Shown piece after piece: positions 24,491-32,450 of a stretch of DNA of 64,000 bases. Every line of letters begins with the position of its first letter. Positions within the stretch are counted from its first letter, which is position 1. Under the pieces are notes generated by a model, which was not told the DNA's origin, searched no databases, and was given only the letters and a program-made list of their open reading frames with translations. The DNA is from Companilactobacillus tucceti DSM 20183 (lineage in GTDB: Bacteria > Bacillota > Bacilli > Lactobacillales > Lactobacillaceae): contig NZ_AZDG01000011.1 in the NCBI RefSeq assembly GCF_001434665.1, positions 1 through 64,000 on the forward strand. The letters are read 5' to 3'. Made by a program: the position numbers and the translations under genes.

Positions 24491-25390
24491 ATGGACATAA
24501 ATAAGCTGAAGACGTTTTTAACCGTCTCTAAGTCTGGAAGCTTTAAATCCGCTGCTGAAAAGCTCTTCTTATCTCCCAGAGCTGTTTCTAAACAAATGGA
24601 TCAAATTGAAAACGAATTAGGTGTTGAATTATTCAACCGAAATAAAAATAGTACTGAATTAAACGCTACAGGTAGACAATTCATTGTGACAGCTCAAGAC
24701 ATTGTTAACAGTTATAATGATGCTTTAACAAGGATCCAAGCAATCGACAATATTCCGGAAAATAAGTTACAAGTCGGTTTTTCATCAATGAATCAGGCTA
24801 CTATACTACAAAAGACTTTTCTTCCTTATATGACTAAAAATCCAAATATCAAAATTGAATTAAAAGAAGAAAGTGGTAAACGACTTGTTAATTTAATTGA
24901 CCGCGATGCGCTGGATTTTGCCGTGACTCCTTTTTATGCGATCGACCAAGATATTGAGAATTTTAGTATGGTCAAATCTATCAAATTAGTTGAAGGGGAA
25001 TTACTAGTAGGAATCAGTCGTGCCAATCCTTTAAGTAATGGTGACACTATTAGTTTGAAACAAATAAAAGGCATGAAACTTCTATATTATAGTTCATCTG
25101 ATTCAATCTATTTAAGAGATGTCTTCTTCAAAAAATTCGAAGGCTATTTTGAAAAGGAACAAATAAATCGTGTCTCATCATTGGAGCAAAGAGACATGTT
25201 GGTCGCATCAAATAATGGCATTGGATTTTACCCGAGTCCTCTACTAAAAAAGGAACAATCACAAAATCCAATGGTTAAATTTCTTAGAATAAGTGATGAC
25301 GTAAATAAATATTATGCATCTACCTTCCTATATAATAAGAATAATAAAAATCCTATTTTAAAGAAACTCGTTGGTGAGCTATCTAAATGA
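24491..25390 (+). CDS. LysR-family regulator, probably of gudD
   Basis: The 299-residue protein has an N-terminal winged helix (INKLKTFLTVSKSGSFKSAAEKLFLSPRAVSKQMDQIENELGVELFNR) followed by the periplasmic-binding-like effector domain with LQVGFSSMNQAT at about 92. ATG 24491 lies 9 bases after AGGGG; the TTG at 24482 is too close. It diverges from gudD, so it most likely activates that gene in response to glucarate or a related acid. It may also act on the lactonase-dehydratase operon at 25563-27931 on the far side. A terminator and a family 2 repeat follow it. Confidence 0.85.
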   Translation: MDINKLKTFLTVSKSGSFKSAAEKLFLSPRAVSKQMDQIENELGVELFNRNKNSTELNATGRQFIVTAQDIVNSYNDALTRIQAIDNIPENKLQVGFSSMNQATILQKTFLPYMTKNPNIKIELKEESGKRLVNLIDRDALDFAVTPFYAIDQDIENFSMVKSIKLVEGELLVGISRANPLSNGDTISLKQIKGMKLLYYSSSDSIYLRDVFFKKFEGYFEKEQINRVSSLEQRDMLVASNNGIGFYPSPLLKKEQSQNPMVKFLRISDDVNKYYASTFLYNKNNKNPILKKLVGELSK

Positions 25391-25397
25391 GTAATTA

Positions 25398-25430
25398 GAC
25401 TGGTGATATATGTCACCAGTCTCATTTTTT
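25398..25430 (+). terminator. LysR gene terminator
   Basis: GACTGGTGATA/TGTCACCAGTC forms a near-perfect stem (25398-25421), followed by a T run. The GTGAY...GTCAC centre recurs in the terminators at 32197 and 61004. Confidence 0.85.
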
Positions 25431-25434
25431 ATAG

Positions 25435-25558
25435 CCTAAACGTGTAATAAAAGGCTGCAACCTCCACGTAGCTACGAGCCACAAACGATTGATGGCACCA
25501 TCATTTGTGGCTCTAGGCTATGTTCCGGTGGCAAACCGCCTTTTTTCACACTCTTCTT
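25435..25558 (-). repeat. Structured dispersed repeat, family 2, copy 1
   Basis: This roughly 124-bp element lies just after the lactonase stop codon (25563). It contains three nested stems: GTGTAATAAAAGG with the distal CCTTTTTTCACAC, GGC...CCAC with GTGG...GCC, and GAGCCACAAA (25476-25485) with TTTGTGGCTC (25504-25513). The second copy is at 37590-37714 in inverse orientation, with differing but compatible stems. In minus polarity the outer stem has a G-U pair. Confidence 0.75.
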
Positions 25559-25562
25559 TTTA

Positions 25563-26690
25563 CTATTTCAAGAAATCTGTAGCTTCAAGAACACGAACAC
25601 ATGCATCATGCTTAATATTTCTTTGTGATACAGATAAGTATCCACTTTCCTTATCACGTTTATAAAGAATCAAGTCATTTGTATTTTGGTTTGCACATAG
25701 CAAGTAATCTTCATTGTAACTCAAGCTAAAGTCACGTGGGAATACACCTTCGGTTTTAATTTGTTGGATTTTTTCTAGATGTTTTCCACCATCAATAACT
25801 TTATAAACAGTCAATGAATTATGACCACGATTTGAAATATAAAGGAATTTTTCGTCCGATGTTAAACGAATTGCGGCTGAACCATTGTGACCAACATAAC
25901 CTTCAGGAATATTTGAGTAATCAGCAATACGTGACAATGTTCCTGTCTTAGGATCATATTCAACAACCCCTACACGACTAGCTAATTCACCTAAAACATA
26001 TACATAATTGCTGTTCTTAGCAATGGCCAATTGACGTGGACCAAATCCTGGTTTTGTATCAAATTCTGAAACCAAAGTAATTTCGGCTGTATCAAAGTTA
26101 ACATCATAAATAAATAACTTATCACAACCCAATCCACAAACCATTAATCTACCATCTGGCAATTGTCTAGCAAAGTGAATATGTGCATGGTCTTGTTCAA
26201 CTAATGGACCGTTACCTTCGATTGGATATGTATGACTGTCAGTGATGTTATAGTCATCGTCCATCTTATATGTATGAATAGCATTAGTATTGTAATTTGC
26301 TGCAAATAATACTTTATGTTTAGTATCAATTGAAATATATGATGGAACAGTATATGGCAATTCATTCCAGAAATATAAATTCTTTGAAGCATCATAGGCT
26401 TCATATGAACCATGTTTCTTTGGAAGATAACTATCAGAAATCAATTTACCAGTTTTAACATCAATAATACCTACTCCACCTTGATTATTGTTCTTAGTCA
26501 AAACAGTGGCTATTTTTTTATCTTCAGTCGATAGATTAAAGAAAGCTGGATTTTGAACCTTTGCTAATAAACTAATATCTGTAATTTCACCTTTGTCAGT
26601 ATCAAGAGTTGCTTCATAAACACCCTCTGATTGATTATTTGGAGTGTAATTATCCTCTGTATATCCACCTAAAATAAACTTATCTAACAT
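25563..26690 (-). CDS. Lactonase-family beta-propeller (6-phosphogluconolactonase-like)
   Basis: The 375-residue protein is a seven-bladed propeller of the Pgl/YbhE family. Repeating blades carry SPLPYTVPSYISIDTKHKVLFAANYN-type and GPRQLAIAKNSNYVYVLGEL stretches. The family hallmark H..HIHFARQLPDGR (metal and substrate site) is at about 165-178 and GHNGSAAIRLTSDEKFLYISNRGHNS at about 267-292. It should open a sugar lactone, but the substrate need not be 6-phosphogluconolactone. It lies 23 bases after the galactonate-dehydratase-like gene in one operon and next to gudD, so an aldonolactone or aldarolactone is plausible. RBS GGAGG. Confidence 0.85.
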   Translation of the reverse strand: MLDKFILGGYTEDNYTPNNQSEGVYEATLDTDKGEITDISLLAKVQNPAFFNLSTEDKKIATVLTKNNNQGGVGIIDVKTGKLISDSYLPKKHGSYEAYDASKNLYFWNELPYTVPSYISIDTKHKVLFAANYNTNAIHTYKMDDDYNITDSHTYPIEGNGPLVEQDHAHIHFARQLPDGRLMVCGLGCDKLFIYDVNFDTAEITLVSEFDTKPGFGPRQLAIAKNSNYVYVLGELASRVGVVEYDPKTGTLSRIADYSNIPEGYVGHNGSAAIRLTSDEKFLYISNRGHNSLTVYKVIDGGKHLEKIQQIKTEGVFPRDFSLSYNEDYLLCANQNTNDLILYKRDKESGYLSVSQRNIKHDACVRVLEATDFLK

Positions 26691-26713
26691 ATCTGAATAC
26701 CTCCATTAATTTA

Positions 26714-27931
26714 TTATTTAATTGTGACCATCTTGCACTTAGCAATAACTTCTGGCTTTAATTCTTGTCCAATACCTGGGCGATCTGGAATATCAATAAA
26801 GCCGTTAACTGGTTGATAATCATCATAAATACATGTTGCACGATCTTTAGCATTAATAGCACGTTGGTAAACTTCATGGATCAAGAAGTTTGGAATTACT
26901 GCTTCAACTTGTAAAGCAGCTGCAATAGCAATTGGTCCACCACAAACATGAACTTGAGCATTAATGTCATATGTATATGCCATGTCACAGATCTTCTTAG
27001 CTTCAGAAATACCACCAGCCAAACAAAGATCAGGTTGTGCAACCTTAATTGAACGATCCTCAAAGAACTTGCGGAATCCAAATCTTGTAAAGACACGTTC
27101 ACCTGCAGCAACAGGAATATTAACTTTTTGTGAAACTTCTAAAGTATTATCTGGATTCAATGTACTTACTGGCTCTTCATAATAAAGAATATTCAAATCC
27201 TCAAGAGCTTGACCTATTTTAATAGCTGAAGTTGTATCTGAGTTAGCATGCATGTCAATGATAATATCTAGATCATCTCCGCCAGCTTCTCTCATTGCCT
27301 TAACACGGTTGTAAGCAACATCAATAACATGTTTTGAAACTGTACCTTTAGTTATCCATTGACCGCCGCCATCAGGTTGATCACTTAGCATAATAGGATC
27401 AAATTTCAAAGCATCATAACCTTCAGATCTAACTTTCTTAGTAACTTCAGCATAATCTTCTGGAGTAATCAGCTTTAATTTATCAATATGTTCACCCCAG
27501 TTATATTGAAGCTGACTTGCGTAGGCTCTCAAGTGGTCATTAGTCTTACCACCAAGAATTTCATATGTAGGAGTGTTGTAATACTTACCTTTGATATCCC
27601 ATAATGCGATATCGATGGCACTAATAGCAGCATCTACAACTACTCCGCCAGCAATACCCCAATATGTTGTAGTAAGTAATTTGTCCCAAATTTTTTCAAT
27701 ATTTAATGGATCTTCACCGATAATAACTTCACTGAAATCTTGAAGCATACCAAATCCGCCTCGCCAGCCTTTTCCGTATGCTAACCCGGCTTCACCAAAG
27801 CCTGAAATACCTTTATCAGTATTAACTCTAATTACTAATGGGCACCAAGCCTCTTTTGAGCCTTGACCATTTCCACTGAAACTAGGATCTTCACTAGGAA
27901 CCTTCATAATATCTACACTAATGATTTTCAT
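26714..27931 (-). CDS. Sugar-acid dehydratase, galactonate dehydratase-like
   Basis: This 405-residue enolase-superfamily protein is of the mandelate racemase group. The N-terminal capping domain carries KISGFGEAG and IDIALWDIKGK. The barrel carries ALKFDPI, DMHANSD (metal Asp and catalytic His, about 236-242), YYEEPVS (metal Glu), AAGERVF (metal Glu), QPDLCLAGGISE and the catalytic His in VHVCGGP. The D.H plus later H pattern follows D-galactonate/gluconate dehydratase (DgoD) rather than GudD. It would turn an aldonate into a 2-keto-3-deoxy acid. It is the first gene of an operon with the lactonase, and its 386-base upstream gap holds a cre site. Confidence 0.85.
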   Translation of the reverse strand: MKIISVDIMKVPSEDPSFSGNGQGSKEAWCPLVIRVNTDKGISGFGEAGLAYGKGWRGGFGMLQDFSEVIIGEDPLNIEKIWDKLLTTTYWGIAGGVVVDAAISAIDIALWDIKGKYYNTPTYEILGGKTNDHLRAYASQLQYNWGEHIDKLKLITPEDYAEVTKKVRSEGYDALKFDPIMLSDQPDGGGQWITKGTVSKHVIDVAYNRVKAMREAGGDDLDIIIDMHANSDTTSAIKIGQALEDLNILYYEEPVSTLNPDNTLEVSQKVNIPVAAGERVFTRFGFRKFFEDRSIKVAQPDLCLAGGISEAKKICDMAYTYDINAQVHVCGGPIAIAAALQVEAVIPNFLIHEVYQRAINAKDRATCIYDDYQPVNGFIDIPDRPGIGQELKPEVIAKCKMVTIK

Positions 27932-28317
27932 TTTTATCCTCCGCTCTCTTTTGCGAATAAACGCTTCAGAAATAAAATTTGTTAACGAATATTTCTTGGT
28001 AACCGTTTACAGCATCGATTATAGTTAATAATTTCACTAATTCACAGTCACTACTAATTCCCCTGATGAACTATTTATGTATACAGGAATTATTGTTTTC
28101 ATAATTTATATTTCTCTAATTCGTCTATAAACTAGGTGATTCCCTATTTTAGTAGTACAATTGTTTTCATGATTTTTTATCACATGTCATATTTAGTTCG
28201 TCAGGCGTCCATTCCGTAACTGTTTGTTAGTGAATTTGTTAACTATAATGATATTTGAAAGCGTTCCACTAGCTTTAAAAAATCATTTAAAAAGTGTCTT
28301 ACTGGGAGGATCACAAT
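27932..28317. promoter_or_regulatory. Divergent regulatory region with cre sites and direct repeats
   Basis: GGTAACCGTTTACA (27998-28011) matches 13 of 14 cre positions. A second partial cre, TGAAAGCGTTCCA, starts near 28256, just after TATAAT (28244-28249, -35 TGTTTG at 28221-28226) of the hydroxyacid dehydrogenase gene. AATTTGTTAAC occurs at 27977-27987 and 28231-28241, symmetrically near each promoter. ATTGTTTTCATNATTT is repeated at 28092-28107 and 28160-28175. The repeats may bind the local regulator (LysR or other). No gene fits in this gap. Confidence 0.6.
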
Positions 28318-29295
28318 ATGAAGAAAGTTCTATTAAGTGAAAAAATAGATGAAAAGGGAATTCAACTTCTAAAAGATAATGGCTTTGACGTAAAAATCTC
28401 TGCCGATACAGATGTTGAAACAATGAAAAAGGAAATCGCTGATGCTTACGCTGTTATCATGCGTTCATCCGAATTACCTGCAGAAGTCATTGATGCTGGT
28501 AAGGAACTAAAGATAATTTCAAGAAACGGTACTGGTATCAACAACGTTGATGTATCTGAAGCAACTAAGAAGAATATTATGGTTGCTAAAGTCAATGGAG
28601 CTAACGCATTTTCCGTTGCTGAATATGTCATTACTACTATGCTGATGTTAAGTAGAAAGATCATGTCTGCTAACAATTTGATCCACGACAAAAAAGAAGA
28701 ATTAGCAGCTGATGGTTCACTACCAGGTTTCTCAACAAAATATAATTTGAATGGTAATCAATTAAAAGACAAGACTTTAGCCATTTTAGGCTTAGGTAAA
28801 ATTGGTCAAGTTCTAGTAAAACTAGCCGAAGCATTTGGTATGAATGTTGTTGGATATGATCCATACATTAAGAATTCACCTGTAAAACTTTATGACAACC
28901 TTGAAGACATCTATAAAGTTGCCGACTTCTTGTCTATCAATATGCCTCTAACACCAGAAACAAAGAATATGATCACTGCTAAGGAACTTAAGACTATGAA
29001 GAAGAATGTCTTCATTATTAATTCTGCACGTGGTGGCATTATTAATGAAAAAGATTTAGCACAAGCTTTAAATAATGACGAAATTGCCGGTGCTGCTATT
29101 GATTCATTCAATCCAGAACCACCAGCTCCCGATAATCCATTATTTACAAGCAAAAATACAATTTTAACAACACATTTGGCTGGTACTACTGTTGAAGCAA
29201 ATCAAGCTCTAGGATTAGGTGCTGCTCAAGCCATCATCGACTTTTCTAATGGTAAGACACCTGAATTTCCAGTAAATGCAAAAGATTTAAAATAA
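28318..29295 (+). CDS. D-isomer 2-hydroxyacid dehydrogenase (SerA/GhrB-like)
   Basis: The 325-residue NAD-dependent enzyme has the catalytic Arg in NSARGGIINE, the Glu in the FNPEPP region and the His in THLAGTT, plus the Rossmann motif LGLGKIGQ at about 157-164. The substrate is unknown; in this context it could reduce tartronate semialdehyde or hydroxypyruvate, or oxidise an aldonate at C2. ATG 28318 has GGGAGGA 7 bases upstream; the earlier in-frame start at 28294 has no RBS. It is the first gene of a likely operon with the DASS and GntP permeases and lies downstream of a partial cre, so glucose repression is likely. Confidence 0.85.
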   Translation: MKKVLLSEKIDEKGIQLLKDNGFDVKISADTDVETMKKEIADAYAVIMRSSELPAEVIDAGKELKIISRNGTGINNVDVSEATKKNIMVAKVNGANAFSVAEYVITTMLMLSRKIMSANNLIHDKKEELAADGSLPGFSTKYNLNGNQLKDKTLAILGLGKIGQVLVKLAEAFGMNVVGYDPYIKNSPVKLYDNLEDIYKVADFLSINMPLTPETKNMITAKELKTMKKNVFIINSARGGIINEKDLAQALNNDEIAGAAIDSFNPEPPAPDNPLFTSKNTILTTHLAGTTVEANQALGLGAAQAIIDFSNGKTPEFPVNAKDLK

Positions 29296-29325
29296 TAAGT
29301 TATTCATAAAAGGAGGTATTCCATT

Positions 29326-30723
29326 ATGAAACACAAAAAATCAATTGCTGGTATTATTGGAATTATCTTAGGGGTCGTAATTGCTTTCTTGATTCCAACA
29401 CCAGATGGTTTAACTCATGCTGGAATGATTGTTCTAGCTTCACTAGTTACTGCAAATATCTTTTGGATATTCAATGTAATACCTAGTTTTGCTACTGGTT
29501 TACTAATGTTGTCATCTTGGGTAGCATTAGGAGCCGTTAAATTTGAAGTATCATTTGCAATTTTCTCTTCTACTACTATGTGGATCATTATTGGTGGTTT
29601 AGGCTTAGGTGCCGCTGCTACAAAAACAGGATTGATCAAGAGAATTGCTCTTAAAATTATGACTTACTTCCCGGCTAATTTTAGAGGTCAAACTCTAGCA
29701 TTATTCACAGCCGGAACTATTGTTGCTCCAATGATTCCAAGTGCTCACCCAAAGGCTGCTATGAGTACACCAATTGCTAAAGGAATCAGTAACGCTTTAG
29801 GATACAAGGAACATGATAAAGGCAGTTCAGGTATTTTCTTAGCTGCTATGTGGGGATTTTTTGTTACTGAAGCCAGTTTCTTAAGTGCTACTGCACAAAA
29901 CTACGCCTTTAAGGGATTGATTCCTGCTAGCGCCCAAAAGGTTTTAAGCTGGGGTAATTGGTTTGTTATGATGATCCCTTGGACGATCATTATCTTAGTC
30001 GGTGGTTATTTCTTACTTAAATTATTATTTAAACCTAAGGATGACAAACCTATCTCAAAGGAATTCATTTCTAAACAACTAACTGAATTAGGACCTATGT
30101 CACGTGATGAAAAAATTACAGCTGCGGTTATCCTAGTTTCAATTATTTTCTGGATCTTGGAATCTGCAGTTAACATACCTGCCGCAGTCACTGCTTTGAT
30201 TGGTGTCAGTGTTCTAGTTGCTTGCAAAGTTCTCACACCTGATGACTTTAAGAATCGTTTAAGCTGGAGTACGATCATCTTCATCGGTACTGTTATGGCT
30301 TTAGGTAATGTTATGCAATCTGCTGGTTTAACTACTTGGTTACGTACAGTTCTACAACCAGTTATTAGCCCTATTATCGGTAACATTTATATTACAGTTA
30401 TTGCTTTACCTATTATTATTTACCTATGCAAGTTTGTTGTTGTTTCACTTATTTCAACAGGTACCTTAATTACAATTGGACTATTACCATTCTTTAGTAC
30501 CATGAGTTTCAGTCCCGCAATTATCGCTATTATTGTTACAACTAGTGTTAATGTTTGGTTACTTTCATACATGAATGCCCCATTCTTAACTGGTGGAGCT
30601 GCTGTCAATGATAGTATGGTTTCAAGAAGTGCCATGGCTAAATCATCTATTGGATATATGCTGATAAATATTGTTGGATTGCTTGTCTGTGTACCACTTT
30701 GGCAAGTTATGGGAATTGCATAA
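29326..30723 (+). CDS. DASS/SLC13-family anion symporter
   Basis: The 465-residue membrane protein has 11-12 helices and the divalent anion:Na+ symporter pattern, with two duplicated halves each bearing a Ser/Thr-rich re-entrant loop (SAHPKAAMSTPIAKG at about 146-160 and MNAPFLTGGAAVNDS at about 425-440). Members import citrate, succinate, tartrate or other carboxylates. It lies 30 bases after the hydroxyacid dehydrogenase gene with RBS AAAGGAGG. Together with the dehydratases it may import an aldarate or hydroxydicarboxylate (inference). Confidence 0.85.
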   Translation: MKHKKSIAGIIGIILGVVIAFLIPTPDGLTHAGMIVLASLVTANIFWIFNVIPSFATGLLMLSSWVALGAVKFEVSFAIFSSTTMWIIIGGLGLGAAATKTGLIKRIALKIMTYFPANFRGQTLALFTAGTIVAPMIPSAHPKAAMSTPIAKGISNALGYKEHDKGSSGIFLAAMWGFFVTEASFLSATAQNYAFKGLIPASAQKVLSWGNWFVMMIPWTIIILVGGYFLLKLLFKPKDDKPISKEFISKQLTELGPMSRDEKITAAVILVSIIFWILESAVNIPAAVTALIGVSVLVACKVLTPDDFKNRLSWSTIIFIGTVMALGNVMQSAGLTTWLRTVLQPVISPIIGNIYITVIALPIIIYLCKFVVVSLISTGTLITIGLLPFFSTMSFSPAIIAIIVTTSVNVWLLSYMNAPFLTGGAAVNDSMVSRSAMAKSSIGYMLINIVGLLVCVPLWQVMGIA

Positions 30724-30727
30724 AATA

Positions 30728-30758
30728 CAAAAAGGGATGCATTATGCAGTCCCTTTTA
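30728..30758 (+). terminator. Terminator after DASS gene
   Basis: AAAAAGGGATGCAT / ATGCAGTCCCTTTT with one bulged G and a short loop, then ATTTT. It may attenuate read-through into the GntP gene. Confidence 0.7.
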
Positions 30759-30813
30759 TTTTGAGAATGTATGTGAAAAATATCACTTTTGAGGATTGAG
30801 AGGAGGATCCATT

Positions 30814-32151
30814 ATGTCGATCTACATCATGCTACTGGGTGTTTTTATCTTATTTTTCTTAATCATAAAATTAAAATTAAACACCTTCTTTTCTCTTGTC
30901 ATTGTTTCCGTCATCGTTGGTCTGCTACTTGGGATACCCTATACAAAATTACCAGGGATCATCGAACAAGGTATTGGAGATCAAGTTGGACATTTAATAA
31001 TTATCTTTGGATTAGGATCAATGCTTGGGATGTTGATATCTGATTCTGGAGCTGGGATCTCCATAGCTAATACATTTACCAAAAGAATCGGTCGAAAGTA
31101 TATTGTCTGGGCGGTCGTACTAACTTCATTTATCATTGGATTAGCTTTATTCTTTGAAGTTGGCCTAGTAATTTTACTTCCAATAATTTTTGTTATTGCT
31201 GAAGAATTAAACGTGGCATTCTTATATCTTGCTTTACCAATGGCAGTTTCTTTGAATGTAGCTCACTCCTTCTTGCCACCTCATCCTGCACCAACAGCCG
31301 TTGCTGAAATTCTTGGTGCTCCAATTGGACACGTCATCTTATTAGGAATCTTAGCCGCAATTCCAGTAGCAATTTTGATGGGTCCTATCTATAATCACTA
31401 CTTAAAGAAAATTTATCCAAAGGTTTACCGTAAAAATATTGAAATTACTGCATTAGGAAATATCAAAACAACGAAAACTGAAGGAAAAATACCACGTTTT
31501 TCAACTAGTATTTTAACTGCAACAATGCCTTTAATTTTAATTATTGTTGCCACTATTTTTAAATACATCTTACCTGCAACAAATCCATTCAACATTTTCA
31601 TTCAATTCATAGGTAACGCGGATATAGCAATGATTATTTCATTATTAATAGCCATTTATACATTAGGTATCGCACAAAAAGCTCCTATGAAAAGTATTGG
31701 TTTAACAATGGAGACAGCTATCAAACAAATTTCCATGATGCTACTAATAATTGGTGGAGCTGGTGCTTTCAAACAAGTTCTAATCAGTGGTGGAGTTTCT
31801 AAAGATGTTTCTGCTTTATTTATCAATTCTAATTTTCCAATTTTAATTGCTGCATGGATAATTCCAGCGGCACTTCACTTCTGTCTTGGTTCGACCACTG
31901 TTGCTGCTTTAACCGGTGCTGGATTAGTAGCACCTTTAGTTGCAAGTTCTGCAATTAATTCAGCACTGATGGTTTTAGCTGTTGGAGCAGGATCAGTATT
32001 TTGCGACCACGTTAATGGAGCCGGTTTTTGGATGATAAAACAGTATTTTGGATTGTCACTAAAGGAGACTTTACTAACTTGGACTATACTTTCAATGGCA
32101 ATGTCTGTCACGGGATTAATTATTGTATTATTGCTATCTTTATTCTTTTAA
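30814..32151 (+). CDS. GntP-family gluconate/sugar-acid permease
   Basis: The 445-residue protein has about 12-14 helices and GntP-family motifs: LGSMLGMLISDSGAGISIA at about 66-84, FFEVGLVILLPIIF at about 110-123, LPPHPAPTAVAE at about 145-156, and GAGSVFCDHVNGAGFW near the C-terminus. GntP carriers import gluconate, idonate, galactonate or similar aldonates with H+. ATG 30814 has GAGAGGAGG 8 bases upstream; the earlier start is unsupported. It completes the permease pair of the sugar-acid island. A terminator follows within 50 bases. Confidence 0.9.
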   Translation: MSIYIMLLGVFILFFLIIKLKLNTFFSLVIVSVIVGLLLGIPYTKLPGIIEQGIGDQVGHLIIIFGLGSMLGMLISDSGAGISIANTFTKRIGRKYIVWAVVLTSFIIGLALFFEVGLVILLPIIFVIAEELNVAFLYLALPMAVSLNVAHSFLPPHPAPTAVAEILGAPIGHVILLGILAAIPVAILMGPIYNHYLKKIYPKVYRKNIEITALGNIKTTKTEGKIPRFSTSILTATMPLILIIVATIFKYILPATNPFNIFIQFIGNADIAMIISLLIAIYTLGIAQKAPMKSIGLTMETAIKQISMMLLIIGGAGAFKQVLISGGVSKDVSALFINSNFPILIAAWIIPAALHFCLGSTTVAALTGAGLVAPLVASSAINSALMVLAVGAGSVFCDHVNGAGFWMIKQYFGLSLKETLLTWTILSMAMSVTGLIIVLLLSLFF

Positions 32152-32196
32152 ATATAGGAGAGTGTGACAAAAGGCTATAAAAAAGTTTGGAAATGC

Positions 32197-32234
32197 AAAA
32201 TGGGGCTGTGACATATGTCACAGCCCTATTTTGA
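32197..32234 (+). terminator. Terminator after GntP gene
   Basis: AAAATGGGGCTGTGAC / GTCACAGCCCTATTTT, a long stem with a GTGACATATGTCAC core. The segment from the stop codon to this hairpin starts with GGAGAGTGTGACAAAA, the same border found on the dispersed repeats. Confidence 0.85.
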
Positions 32235-32322
32235 TCATTTACTAACTAAATTGTATACAATACTTAAAGCACAAAAAAACCACAGTCTCATTACGAAGAC
32301 AAATGTTCAGTTTTAGTAGACT

Positions 32323-32336
32323 GTTAAGCGATTACA
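32323..32336. promoter_or_regulatory. Possible cre site upstream of aspartate decarboxylase
   Basis: GTTAAGCGATTACA matches 12 of 14 cre positions with an intact AANCGNT core. It lies 115 bases before the aspD start. The rest of the 299-base gap is AT-rich with no further gene. Confidence 0.4.
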
Positions 32337-32450
32337 TATATTTTGAGATTTTGTAGTGATTATTTTCACATTTAAGGCAAAATATAGTATCTTTTTTGTC
32401 ATTTACCGTTACAATAAAACTGATAGAAACTATTTATCAGGAGGATACTC

